DNA from: Prevotella sp. UBA1104
GTDB lineage: Bacteria; Bacteroidota; Bacteroidia; Bacteroidales; Bacteroidaceae
DNA length: 14,055 bases
Assembly: GCA_002314055.1 (NCBI GenBank)
Contig: DCBP01000066.1
Location: 1-14,055 of the forward strand
Direction: 5' to 3'
The notes under the pieces are model-generated. The model saw only the letters and a program-made list of their open reading frames with translations, was not told the origin of the DNA and did no database searches. Positions 7,157 through 14,055 of this stretch are shown here, piece by piece (positions within the stretch are counted from its first letter, which is position 1; the number at the start of each line of letters is the position of its first letter). The position numbers were made by a program, and so were the translations under genes.

Positions 7157-7616
7157 ATACATCGAACAACTGTTGGAACGCTATTGGAATTGTCAGACTT
7201 CCCTCGAAGAAGAAGCAATACTGAAGGCATTCTTCAGCCAAAGCGACATACCGGCGGAACTTGCAAAATACAAGCCGCTGTTTGCTTATGCTGCCACTGA
7301 ACCGGCAATCGACTCTTTGGGCAACAACTTCGATGAGCGCATGATGGAACTCGTGGACGAGCAGGAGCCGGTAAAGGCAAAAGTTATTCCATTCCGTCAG
7401 AAACTGGTGCCGCTCTTCAAGGCTGCAGCAGTAGTGGCTATAATCCTTACTCTCGGCAATGCATCGCAGATGGCGTTCGACGGCGAGCACAACAATGCTG
7501 CGGATGCTACGGCTCTTGCTCCGAAGGTTCAGAACGGACCGAAGGTGGCAATGGGAGACTCGGTGAAAGTAGATTCGCTGAAAAAAGCCGCTGTCATGCC
7601 GAACGTAATAAAGTAG
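7137..7616 (+). CDS. Single-TM protein, probable anti-sigma factor partner
   Basis: I recognise no named domain. The 159 residues fall into an acidic N-terminal part (1-90, with LLERYWNCQTSLEEEAIL), one hydrophobic segment at about 92-109 (VPLFKAAAVVAIILTLGN), and a small polar C-terminal tail. A lysine and arginine just before the membrane segment suggest the N-terminal part is cytoplasmic. This topology, and the overlap with the ECF sigma gene upstream, fit a membrane anti-sigma factor, but no zinc-binding HxxxCxxC motif is seen. An alternative start at 7146 (MDYKYIEQ) is equally plausible; neither has a clear ribosome site. Translational coupling to the sigma gene is likely. Confidence 0.75.
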   Translation: MQNMDYKYIEQLLERYWNCQTSLEEEAILKAFFSQSDIPAELAKYKPLFAYAATEPAIDSLGNNFDERMMELVDEQEPVKAKVIPFRQKLVPLFKAAAVVAIILTLGNASQMAFDGEHNNAADATALAPKVQNGPKVAMGDSVKVDSLKKAAVMPNVIK

Positions 7617-7665
7617 ACAAATTTTTCTATGCTTTCTCATAATAATCATGTTTAGTAAAACAAAA

Positions 7666-7687
7666 AATGAAGCTGTGAAGCTTCGTT
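7666..7687 (+). other. AATGAAGCT-GTGA-AGCTTCGTT hairpin
   Basis: This stem of nine pairs (one of them G-T) with a 4-base loop lies 49 bases after the anti-sigma-like gene and is followed by a T-rich stretch. It may be a weak first terminator or an mRNA 3' end structure ahead of the stronger terminator at 7719. Confidence 0.45.
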
Positions 7688-7718
7688 CTCTCAAATTTTT
7701 CATAACATACTAACGTAA

Positions 7719-7763
7719 AGACCGCCTCTGACGATATGTTGTCAAGGCGGTCTCTCTTTTTTC
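7719..7763 (+). terminator. Intrinsic terminator after the sigma/anti-sigma pair
   Basis: AGACCGCCT (7719-7727) pairs perfectly with AGGCGGTCT (7745-7753). An inner TGAC/GTCA stem surrounds the loop, and CTCTTTTTTCTT follows. GC-rich stem plus T-run is the classic Rho-independent form. It separates the upstream operon from the M16 peptidase gene, which has its own promoter box. Confidence 0.85.
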
Positions 7764-7818
7764 TTCTCTTTATCACGCTTTTGTCATCATTAAATTTCCG
7801 CTGACACTTTTTTATTCT

Positions 7819-7826
7819 TAACTTTG
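7819..7826 (+). promoter_or_regulatory. Bacteroidetes -7 box (TAACTTTG) for the M16 peptidase gene
   Basis: TAACTTTG is a full match to TAnnTTTG, 29 bases before the ATG at 7856 and downstream of the terminator. The -33 region has only TTTC near the expected place, so that half is weak. The position between a terminator and a gene start makes it a credible promoter. Confidence 0.6.
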
Positions 7827-7855
7827 CATGTCGGTTTTAAAGATGATTTTCTATT

Positions 7856-9085
7856 ATGGAATATAATACTATAACACTCTCCAACGGATTGCGCGTGATT
7901 CACTTGCAGTCGCCGTCGCCTGTGGTATATTGCGGATATGAGGTCTGTGCAGGAACCCGCGATGAGCAGACTGGCGAGGAGGGCTTGGCGCATTTCTGTG
8001 AGCATGTTACATTCAAAGGAACCAGCAGACGCTCGTCAATTCAAGTTCTGAATTGTCTGGAGAGCGTTGGCGGTGAATTAAATGCTTATACTAATAAGGA
8101 AGAGACGGTATTCTATGCGGCTATATTGAAGGAACATTTTCCAAAGGCGGTAGACCTGCTTTCGGATATTGTTTTCAACAGCACTTATCCGCAAAATGAG
8201 ATAAATAAGGAGGTGGAAGTGATTTGCGACGAGATAGAGAGCTATAACGATTCTCCCGCAGAACTTATATATGATGATTTCGAAAATGCAATATTCGTGG
8301 GACATCCACTCGGGCACAATATCCTGGGATGCGAGAAGTTGCTGAGAGGTTTTACTACAGATGATGCCTTGAGGTTTACCCGGCGCTTTTATAAGCCGGA
8401 GAATGCAGTGTTCTTCGTGAGTGGCGATGTTGACTTCAATAAGGTCGTGAAACTGTTGAAAAAGGCTACGGCAACATTCCCGGCGGCAAAACCGCTTGTA
8501 GATGTCGCTCCAAAGGTAAGTCTGCCGAAATATGAATCACGCCTGTTTGTAAACGACAAGGGCACTCATCAGGCACATGTGATGATCGGAAACCGTGCCT
8601 ATAGCGTACACGACAAAAGGCGTATGCCGCTATATCTATTGAATAATATATTGGGCGGACCGGGGATGAATGCACGTCTTAACCTCTCGCTCAGAGAACG
8701 TCATGCCTTAGTATATACGGTGGAAAGTACTATGGTGTGTTATTCTGATACCGGATTATGGTGTGTGTATTTCGGTTGCGATCCGAAGGATATAAACAAG
8801 TGTATAAAACTCGTGAGACGAGAACTCGACAAGATAATTGAGAAGCCCTTGTCGGAGGGTCAACTGAAGGCTGCAAAAAGACAGATAAAGGGACAGATCG
8901 GAGTGGCGTGCGACAATAGGGAGAGCTTTGCTCTTGATTTCGGCAAGACTTTCTTGCATTACGGATGGAAGAAGGATATTACGAAACTCATGGACGACAT
9001 CGAACGAATAACGGCTGAGGATATACAACTCGTGGCACAGGATATTATGACATCTGGGCACCTTACATCTCTTGTCTACGAGTAG
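7856..9085 (+). CDS. M16 (pitrilysin/insulinase) family zinc peptidase
   Basis: This 409-residue protein has the inverted zinc motif HFCEH (H46, E49, H50). A glutamate (E126) in EVICDEIESYNDSP lies exactly 76 residues after the second histidine, as in processing-peptidase beta subunits, and fits the third zinc ligand. The N-terminal strand pattern TLSNGLRVIH and the AGTRDEQTGEEGLAHF stretch are typical of the family. A second M16-type domain starts near residue 165 and lacks the motif, as usual. The size fits the short, about 410-residue, bacterial members related to Bacillus YmxG/MlpA. No signal peptide is visible, so it is probably cytoplasmic and may degrade peptides; the substrate is unknown. 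It appears to be a single-gene unit. Confidence 0.93.
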   Translation: MEYNTITLSNGLRVIHLQSPSPVVYCGYEVCAGTRDEQTGEEGLAHFCEHVTFKGTSRRSSIQVLNCLESVGGELNAYTNKEETVFYAAILKEHFPKAVDLLSDIVFNSTYPQNEINKEVEVICDEIESYNDSPAELIYDDFENAIFVGHPLGHNILGCEKLLRGFTTDDALRFTRRFYKPENAVFFVSGDVDFNKVVKLLKKATATFPAAKPLVDVAPKVSLPKYESRLFVNDKGTHQAHVMIGNRAYSVHDKRRMPLYLLNNILGGPGMNARLNLSLRERHALVYTVESTMVCYSDTGLWCVYFGCDPKDINKCIKLVRRELDKIIEKPLSEGQLKAAKRQIKGQIGVACDNRESFALDFGKTFLHYGWKKDITKLMDDIERITAEDIQLVAQDIMTSGHLTSLVYE

Positions 9086-9222
9086 GCATTTCGCTTTTGC
9101 AAAAATGATGATTTTTTCGGTATACATTTCTTTTGAGTAACAATAAAGAGAAAAAATGTTTAAAATAGTTCTTAATACTAAACTTTTCTTATAAAAAAGT
9201 GATGTATGTGAAAAAGTTATTT

Positions 9223-9230
9223 TATTTTTG
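9223..9230 (+). promoter_or_regulatory. Bacteroidetes -7 box (TATTTTTG) before the acyltransferase pair
   Basis: TATTTTTG fits TAnnTTTG and lies 99 bases before the ATG at 9330, in a very AT-rich gap (9086-9329). A start near 9237 would give a leader of about 93 bases. No clear -33 TTTG is seen. The box has low information in such AT-rich sequence, so the call is moderate. Confidence 0.45.
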
Positions 9231-9329
9231 CATAAAATAGATTGCATTTCCGTGGAAAAATACAAGAAAGCTTGTTTTTTCTGCATTCGATTTGCGCTGT
9301 TAGCAGAATAAAAATATTGCCGTAGAGAT

Positions 9330-10154
9330 ATGGAGGTAACGCAGAAAACAATAGATATCGACAAAATACTTAAGGACAAGATGGGCAGCAAGGCTAAATA
9401 TGTGCCGCGGCTGCTCGTCGGATGGCTGAAGCATATCGTACATCAGAATCAGGTGAACGACTTTCTTTGGGAAAGTCGAGGGCATGTTGGAGTGGAATGG
9501 CTCGAGGATTGCGTGAAGTATCTCGACATGACGCTTGTTATCGAGGGGAAGGAGAATTTGCCCGACAAAAACGACGGGCGATTGTATACCTTCGTCAGCA
9601 ACCATCCGCTCGGAGGTATTGACGGCGTGGCACTCGGTGCCGTTATCGGAAAACATTACGACGGGAAATTCCGATATCTCGTAAACGACTTACTGATGAA
9701 CTTGCCTGGGCTTGCCCCACTTTGCATTCCGATTAACAAGACCGGGCGGCAGGGACGAAACTTCCCGGCAATGGTTGAGGCTGGATTCCAGAGCGACAAC
9801 CACATGCTCATGTTCCCGGCAGGACTGTGCTCAAGGAGAATCGACGGCAAGATACATGATATCCCGTGGACGAAGACGTTTATATCGAAAAGTGTGGAGT
9901 ATCACCGCGATATAGTGCCGATTCATTTCGGAGGGAAAAACTCTGATTTCTTTTATAATCTGGCAAATCTATGCAAACGGCTCGGCATTAAGTTTAATAT
10001 CGCCATGCTCTTCCTAGTCGACGAGATGTACAAGAATGTGCATAAGAAATTTGTGGTAAAGATCGGGAAGCCAATACCTTGGCAGACTTTCGACAAGAGC
10101 CGCACGCCAAAGGAATGGGCACAGTGGGTAGAGGACAGAGTCTATGAACTGTAG
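9330..10154 (+). CDS. glsA: PlsC-like acyltransferase, probable glycine-lipid O-acyltransferase
   Basis: The 274-residue protein belongs to the PlsC/LPLAT acyltransferase superfamily. The catalytic box is NHPLGGIDG (residues 91-99), in which H92 and D98 are five residues apart rather than the four of HX4D. The second conserved box is FPAGLCSR (162-169). No confident membrane segment is seen. The next gene is a GNAT-type acyltransferase. The same pairing is known in Bacteroides thetaiotaomicron, where GlsB makes N-acylglycine and GlsA adds the second acyl chain to give glycine lipid. By that analogy this gene is the O-acyltransferase. Annotation as a 1-acyl-glycerol-3-phosphate acyltransferase would be the generic alternative. 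The gene symbol is inferred from the pairing, not from direct comparison. Confidence 0.8.
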   Translation: MEVTQKTIDIDKILKDKMGSKAKYVPRLLVGWLKHIVHQNQVNDFLWESRGHVGVEWLEDCVKYLDMTLVIEGKENLPDKNDGRLYTFVSNHPLGGIDGVALGAVIGKHYDGKFRYLVNDLLMNLPGLAPLCIPINKTGRQGRNFPAMVEAGFQSDNHMLMFPAGLCSRRIDGKIHDIPWTKTFISKSVEYHRDIVPIHFGGKNSDFFYNLANLCKRLGIKFNIAMLFLVDEMYKNVHKKFVVKIGKPIPWQTFDKSRTPKEWAQWVEDRVYEL

Positions 10155-10219
10155 CCTAAGGTAGAATACTGATTATACAGAATACTCAAGAACGTTAAAG
10201 AACAATACAATAATAGAAG

Positions 10220-11209
10220 ATGGAACAAGAGATAATCCAGCCTGTTGACAAAGAGCTGCTGAAAAAAGAACTTACTCCTGAGCGCCAGCTGCGCATGACA
10301 AACAAGAGTAATAACGAGATCTATATCATTACGGCACATAATGCCCCGAACGTGATGAAGGAAATCGGAAGACTGCGCGAGATTGCTTTCCGTGAAGCTG
10401 GCGGCGGTACGGGCAAGAGTATGGATATCGACGAGTTTGACACTATGGACAACTGCTATAAACAGCTTATAGTGTGGAATCCTGAGGCTGAGGAGATTAT
10501 CGGCGGCTATAGGTATATTCTCGGTACTGATGTGGATATCGACAGCAATGGGCAGCCGGTGCTCGCAACAAGCCACATGTTCCATTTCTCCGAGAAGTTC
10601 ATGAAGGAATATATGCCGCAGACTATAGAACTCGGACGTTCTTTTGTTTCTCTGCCTTATCAAAGCTCAAGAATGGGAGCCAAGAGCCTGTTTGCTCTCG
10701 ACAACCTGTGGGACGGACTGGGGGCATTGACGGTTATTATGCCTAACGTGAAATATTTCTTCGGCAAGATGACTATGTATCCTTCGTATATCCGCAAGGG
10801 TAGGGATATGATTCTTTATTTCCTGAAGAAGCATTTCGACGACAAGGAGAATCTTGTCATCCCGATGGAACCGCTGAAAATCGAAACTGACCCTAATGAG
10901 CTGAAGGCTCTCTTCTGTGAGGATGACTTCCGTGCCGATTACCGCATCCTTAACCGCGAGATACGCAAGATGGGATACAACATTCCACCGCTTGTCAATG
11001 CTTACATGAACCTCAGTCCTACGATGAAGCTCTTCGGCACGGCAATCAACGACGGCTTCGGGAATGTGGAGGAGACGGGCATTCTTATTGCCGTAGACGA
11101 GATTCTCGAGGAGAAGAGAATGAGACACATCGACTCGTATATCAAGGAACATCCTGAAGCTCTCGAGATTACGAGCGGAGCGAATCCTATTATCTACAAA
11201 CAGAAATAA
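10220..11209 (+). CDS. glsB: GNAT/hemolysin-like N-acyltransferase, probable glycine-lipid synthase
   Basis: The 329-residue protein resembles the OlsB/'hemolysin' GNAT family (Acetyltransf_5). GRLREIAFREAGGGTGKSMDIDEFD at about residues 50-74 is the typical R..F...G..D.D.D region. It is followed by CYKQLIVW (79-86), IIGGYRYI (93-100) and ELGRSFVS (137-144). Such enzymes load a 3-hydroxy fatty acid from acyl-ACP onto an amino acid. In Bacteroides the homologous GlsB makes N-acylglycine (commendamide), while in proteobacteria OlsB uses ornithine, so the amino acid here is not certain. It lies 65 bases after the PlsC-like gene on the same strand and ends before a terminator-like hairpin, consistent with a two-gene unit. 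Confidence 0.82.
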   Translation: MEQEIIQPVDKELLKKELTPERQLRMTNKSNNEIYIITAHNAPNVMKEIGRLREIAFREAGGGTGKSMDIDEFDTMDNCYKQLIVWNPEAEEIIGGYRYILGTDVDIDSNGQPVLATSHMFHFSEKFMKEYMPQTIELGRSFVSLPYQSSRMGAKSLFALDNLWDGLGALTVIMPNVKYFFGKMTMYPSYIRKGRDMILYFLKKHFDDKENLVIPMEPLKIETDPNELKALFCEDDFRADYRILNREIRKMGYNIPPLVNAYMNLSPTMKLFGTAINDGFGNVEETGILIAVDEILEEKRMRHIDSYIKEHPEALEITSGANPIIYKQK

Positions 11210-11231
11210 AAATCATGGGGCGTTTGGAAAC

Positions 11232-11260
11232 GGTGCTGTTTCTACAGCTCCTTTTTCTTT
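11232..11260 (+). terminator. Terminator-like hairpin after the acyltransferase pair
   Basis: GGTGCTGT (11232-11239) pairs with ACAGCTCC (11244-11251) with one T-T mismatch and a 4-base loop, followed by TTTTTCTTT. This is a plausible intrinsic terminator 22 bases after the stop. A smaller CGTTT/AAACG hairpin lies just upstream at 11221-11232. A TAnnTTTG-like sequence (TATCTTTA, 11260-11267) begins at the T-run and may serve the next gene. Confidence 0.6.
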
Positions 11261-11294
11261 ATCTTTAAATATTAACCCGACAACCGCCTGGCTT

Positions 11295-12542
11295 ATGAAA
11301 CGTTTCCTTTATATTTCCATTTTCCCTTTGATATTAGTATGTGTGATGATGTTGGCTTCTTGTAGCAGCGATGAACCGGATGATATAAAGTTGACGGAAC
11401 GCACCGTGGTTGTCTTTATGCCGTGGACGGGTAACAGTGGCAATCTTATTTCTTTCTTCAAAACTAATATTGCTGACATGAAAGCTGCACTGGAGCAGTA
11501 TGGCAACAAACGGACTGACCGTATTGTTGTTTATATGGCGGAAAGTGCCACAAACTCCAGAATGTTTGAACTTGCTTTGGAAAACGGGAAATGTGAAGAG
11601 AAACCAATCAAGACTTATTCCGGAATAGATGTTACCACACCTGTCGGTATTACTTCCGTATTGGGGGATGTCGCAGACTATGCACCTGCCAAGAAATTTG
11701 CGATGATTGTCGGTGGACACGGCATGGGGTGGGTGAGAACTGCCACTTATGCCCGTAGCAGTGCCAAGCTGCATGCATTGATGCGCATGAAGGGCGAAGA
11801 TTATGTTCCACTTACTCGTTTCTTTGGCGGATATAAAGATGGTACGATGATTGATATATCCGACTTTGCCCAGGGGATAAGGAATGCGGGGATAAAGATG
11901 GAATATATCCTGTTCGACGATTGCTATATGTCTAATGTTGAGGCTGCCTTCGACTTGAAGGATGCTACTGACTATCTCATTGCCTGTCCGGCGGAGATGA
12001 TGAATTACGGTATGCCTTACCGCAATATCCTGAAATATCTCATGGGAACACTTGATTATTCTGCCGTGTGTTCGGAGTTGATATCTTTTTACAACTCTTA
12101 TACTTATGGGGGGAAGAAATATCCGTATGCCACTATTGCCGTGACTGACTGCTCGCAGCTTGATGCCATTGCCTCCTTGATGCGGCAGATAAATGATGCG
12201 GCTGATGTTGAGGCTGATGCAGACGGCGTGCAGGTATTCGACGGCTACAGTCCGTCGCTCTTTTATGATCTCGGCGATTACGTGCGCCATATATGTCATG
12301 ACGAGACTCTATTGGCTGCCTTCCGTCAGCAGATGGCAGCAGCAGTGCCGTATAAGGACAACACTCCGTATTATTTTACAAGTCTCGTCGGTGTTAATGG
12401 TGCAGTACGAAAGATAACTGAATTTTCCGGTCTTACCGTTTCAGACCCAAGTCTGAATCCTTATGCCAATGATAAACGTACAACAGCTTGGTGGAAAGCT
12501 ACTCACAAGACTGAGCATAAGAATATGATAAATAGAAATTGA
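11295..12542 (+). CDS. C11 (clostripain) family cysteine peptidase, lipoprotein
   Basis: The 415-residue protein begins with a lipoprotein signal: basic MKR, a hydrophobic stretch, and the lipobox LASC with C23. The residues after the cysteine, SSDEPDD, are acidic, like the surface-export signals described for Bacteroidetes lipoproteins, so it may be exposed on the cell surface. The peptidase core shows the catalytic histidine in VGGHGMGW (H142) and the catalytic cysteine in LFDDCYMSNVEAAFDL (C210). These match the HG.GW and D.C.M...E patterns of clostripain-like enzymes, which cleave after basic residues. TRFFGGYKDG and IDISDFAQGI between the two are also family-typical. The TPR gene begins 4 bases after the stop, so the two are likely cotranscribed. 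The substrate is unknown. Confidence 0.9.
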   Translation: MKRFLYISIFPLILVCVMMLASCSSDEPDDIKLTERTVVVFMPWTGNSGNLISFFKTNIADMKAALEQYGNKRTDRIVVYMAESATNSRMFELALENGKCEEKPIKTYSGIDVTTPVGITSVLGDVADYAPAKKFAMIVGGHGMGWVRTATYARSSAKLHALMRMKGEDYVPLTRFFGGYKDGTMIDISDFAQGIRNAGIKMEYILFDDCYMSNVEAAFDLKDATDYLIACPAEMMNYGMPYRNILKYLMGTLDYSAVCSELISFYNSYTYGGKKYPYATIAVTDCSQLDAIASLMRQINDAADVEADADGVQVFDGYSPSLFYDLGDYVRHICHDETLLAAFRQQMAAAVPYKDNTPYYFTSLVGVNGAVRKITEFSGLTVSDPSLNPYANDKRTTAWWKATHKTEHKNMINRN

Positions 12543-12546
12543 AGTT

Positions 12547-14055
12547 ATGAACATATTACATAATCTGACAAGAAAACAAATTCTAATCTATTCGATAGCC
12601 GCTTCTGTGATTGTTGCGACATTGGCTGTTGTTATATTTTCCGTAAACTTCCATCACACCTATCCGAAAGAACTCGTCGCGATAGACTCGCTTTGCGATA
12701 GCAAGCCCGACAGTGTCCGTTTGTTGCTCAGAAAACTTTCAGCCAATGAATATCGTAGCGAGCCGGACCGGATGTATTATGACCTGTTGAAAATAAAAGT
12801 TGCCAACAACCTGTATGAACCCTAGAAAGACAGTACCATATTCCGTGTCTGTGATTTCTTTGAAGACAGCAGAGACAAGGAAAAATATAGAGAGTCATGC
12901 TACTATCTTGGTAAATATTACGTAGAGCATAGCGATGCCCCACAGGCGCTGAAATGTTTCCAGACAGCCTTGGATTTGTCCGACGACAAGACACCGTTGT
13001 CGTTTAAGAGCAAGGTGTACAGTCAGAGCGGAACGTTGTTTCTTGAACAGGATATGTTTGATGAGGCATTGACGATGTACCGAAAGTCATATACCTGTGA
13101 TTCATTATTGAGAGATACCGTTAATATGCTTCATAGTATGCGCGATATAGCACAAACTTGTAAATATTTAAATAAAGTAGATGTCTCAGAATCCGTATTG
13201 AAAGATTCTTATAAATTGTCTATAAGCATTGATGATAAGCTATTGGAAGAGTCTATATTATTGTCTTTAGCATCTTTATATAAAAGTAAGGGCGAAATAC
13301 AAAGGGCATATGAAATATACTCTGTACATTTAAGAAATGTAGATGATAGACTATTGTCTCCAACAAATTGTCTTGCATTAGATCTTTATAAGAAAATGGG
13401 CATTATAGATTCTGTTTATGTTTATAGCAACAGAATAATGGAAACCGGAACAATATATGCCAAAGAGCTTGCATTAAGTGAACTTGTTAACTATTATTCT
13501 TTAAAGAAAGATTTGCTTAAAGTTTCTAAATATTTAAGTCTATATAGAAAAATGTCAGATTCTGTACGTGTAGCTTCAGCTACCGAATCAGTCTCAAGAA
13601 TACATATGCTCTATAATTATAGTTTGCGTGAAAAGAAAATTCATGAAATTGAACGAAATGAACAAAAAAGGAGTATTATATATTTGTCAATATTTCTAAT
13701 CTCTCTTTCTATATTTTCTTTTGTGTGTTATCTGTATGAAAGAAACAAGAAGAAGATTTATGAATATAAAAGTTTAGTGAGTCATTTGGAAGCTTTGTAT
13801 GAACTGTCTGTATCAGATAATCTGAAATGTAAGGCATCTTATGAAAAGCATATAGCCGAGTTGAATGAGGAACTTTCAAGTATTCAATCTTCTCTTGAGA
13901 CTTATGAATATGAGGTAGGGTCTGAGAAAATACATGTATATGAATTGATTAGAAGAAGCATAAAATATCACAAAAATCTTTCTTCGACAGACTGGAATTG
14001 CATAAATAAATCCATGGAAATCATTTCTCCAAGATTTAACCCACATTGCAGCTAT
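12547..14055 (+). pseudogene. TPR / coiled-coil membrane protein interrupted by an in-frame TAG, truncated by window end
   Basis: The first 92 codons encode an N-terminal membrane segment (about residues 12-33) and a helical start, then TAG at 12823-12825. The same frame continues with no further stop for 410 codons to the window edge. The downstream part fits the upstream part: LKIKVANNLYEP before the stop, KDSTIFRVCDFF after it, then TPR-like helices such as YYLGKYYVEHSDAPQALKCF. A second membrane segment lies near codons 376-396, followed by KKK and a predicted coiled coil. Two membrane segments around a TPR region are typical of Bacteroidetes TPR proteins of unknown or regulatory function. 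One base change (for example CAG or AAG to TAG) would explain the break. It could be a pseudogene, a readthrough site, or a sequencing error. The next in-frame ATG after the stop is only at 13054. Confidence 0.8.

Noticed and set aside
10163..10186. Direct repeat AGAATACT, 16 bases apart, between the two acyltransferase genes
   Set aside because: Two short copies in an AT-rich gap could arise by chance, and no -35/-10 or other context supports a binding site.
11297..11306. GAAACGTTTC palindrome over the C11 start codon
   Set aside because: It results from the codons after the start ATG (Lys-Arg-Phe) and stands alone; a single 10-base palindrome is weak support for an operator.
12547..12825. 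Separate 92-residue protein ending at the amber codon
   Set aside because: The frame and protein features continue directly after the stop, so the short product is better read as the truncated front of one gene.
12547..14055. Genome-wide reassignment of TAG as a sense codon
   Set aside because: TAG ends at least four other genes here at the expected protein lengths, so it is working as a normal stop.

Overview
The window looks like a chromosomal segment of a Bacteroidetes bacterium, most likely Prevotella or a close relative. The evidence is Bacteroidetes-type promoter boxes (TAnnTTTG at three gene starts), weak or absent Shine-Dalgarno sequences, a TopA that lacks zinc fingers, a PlsC-like plus GNAT pair resembling the glycine-lipid synthases, and a surface-type C11 (clostripain) lipoprotein. 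Every gene supported here lies on the + strand. I see no tRNA, rRNA, CRISPR array or insertion sequence.

Region 1 (1-700): the C-terminal end of a PD-(D/E)XK nuclease / AAA-ATPase-like protein, then about 510 bases without a gene. That gap is packed with inverted repeats: a CCCTCCC/GGGAGGG hairpin, two adjacent related hairpins with TTT loops, a GTTTTC/GAAAAC hairpin and a nested structure of about 100 bases built from CCCTCACAC motifs. It ends in a promoter-like box before topA.

Region 2 (701-7616): topA and aroK (14 bp apart), then speA (arginine decarboxylase), argB (N-acyl-glutamate kinase), an ECF sigma factor and an overlapping one-TM protein that is probably its anti-sigma partner. 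Three successive gaps (aroK-speA, speA-argB, argB-sigma) are filled with tandem arrays of a 9-bp unit close to TCCTATTNN. The arrays share one orientation and an exact 9-bp period. The sigma gene has a close match to an ECF promoter (TGTAAC-N16-CGTC) just upstream, suggesting autoregulation. A strong intrinsic terminator lies at 7719-7763.

Region 3 (7856-11260): an M16 zinc peptidase with its own TAnnTTTG box, then a PlsC-like O-acyltransferase and a GNAT-type N-acyltransferase that together resemble GlsA/GlsB of glycine-lipid synthesis. A terminator-like hairpin follows.

Region 4 (11295-14055): a C11-family cysteine peptidase with a lipoprotein signal and an acidic post-cysteine stretch, followed 4 bp later by a membrane-anchored TPR/coiled-coil protein. 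The TPR gene is interrupted by one in-frame TAG at codon 93, after which the same frame stays open for 410 codons to the window edge. Its base composition drops sharply (about 46% to 29% GC in hand-counted samples) near 13100, inside the same frame, suggesting a mosaic gene.

Most of the window is conserved core metabolism. The unusual parts are the 9-bp arrays, the hairpin-rich gap before topA and the broken, mosaic TPR gene.
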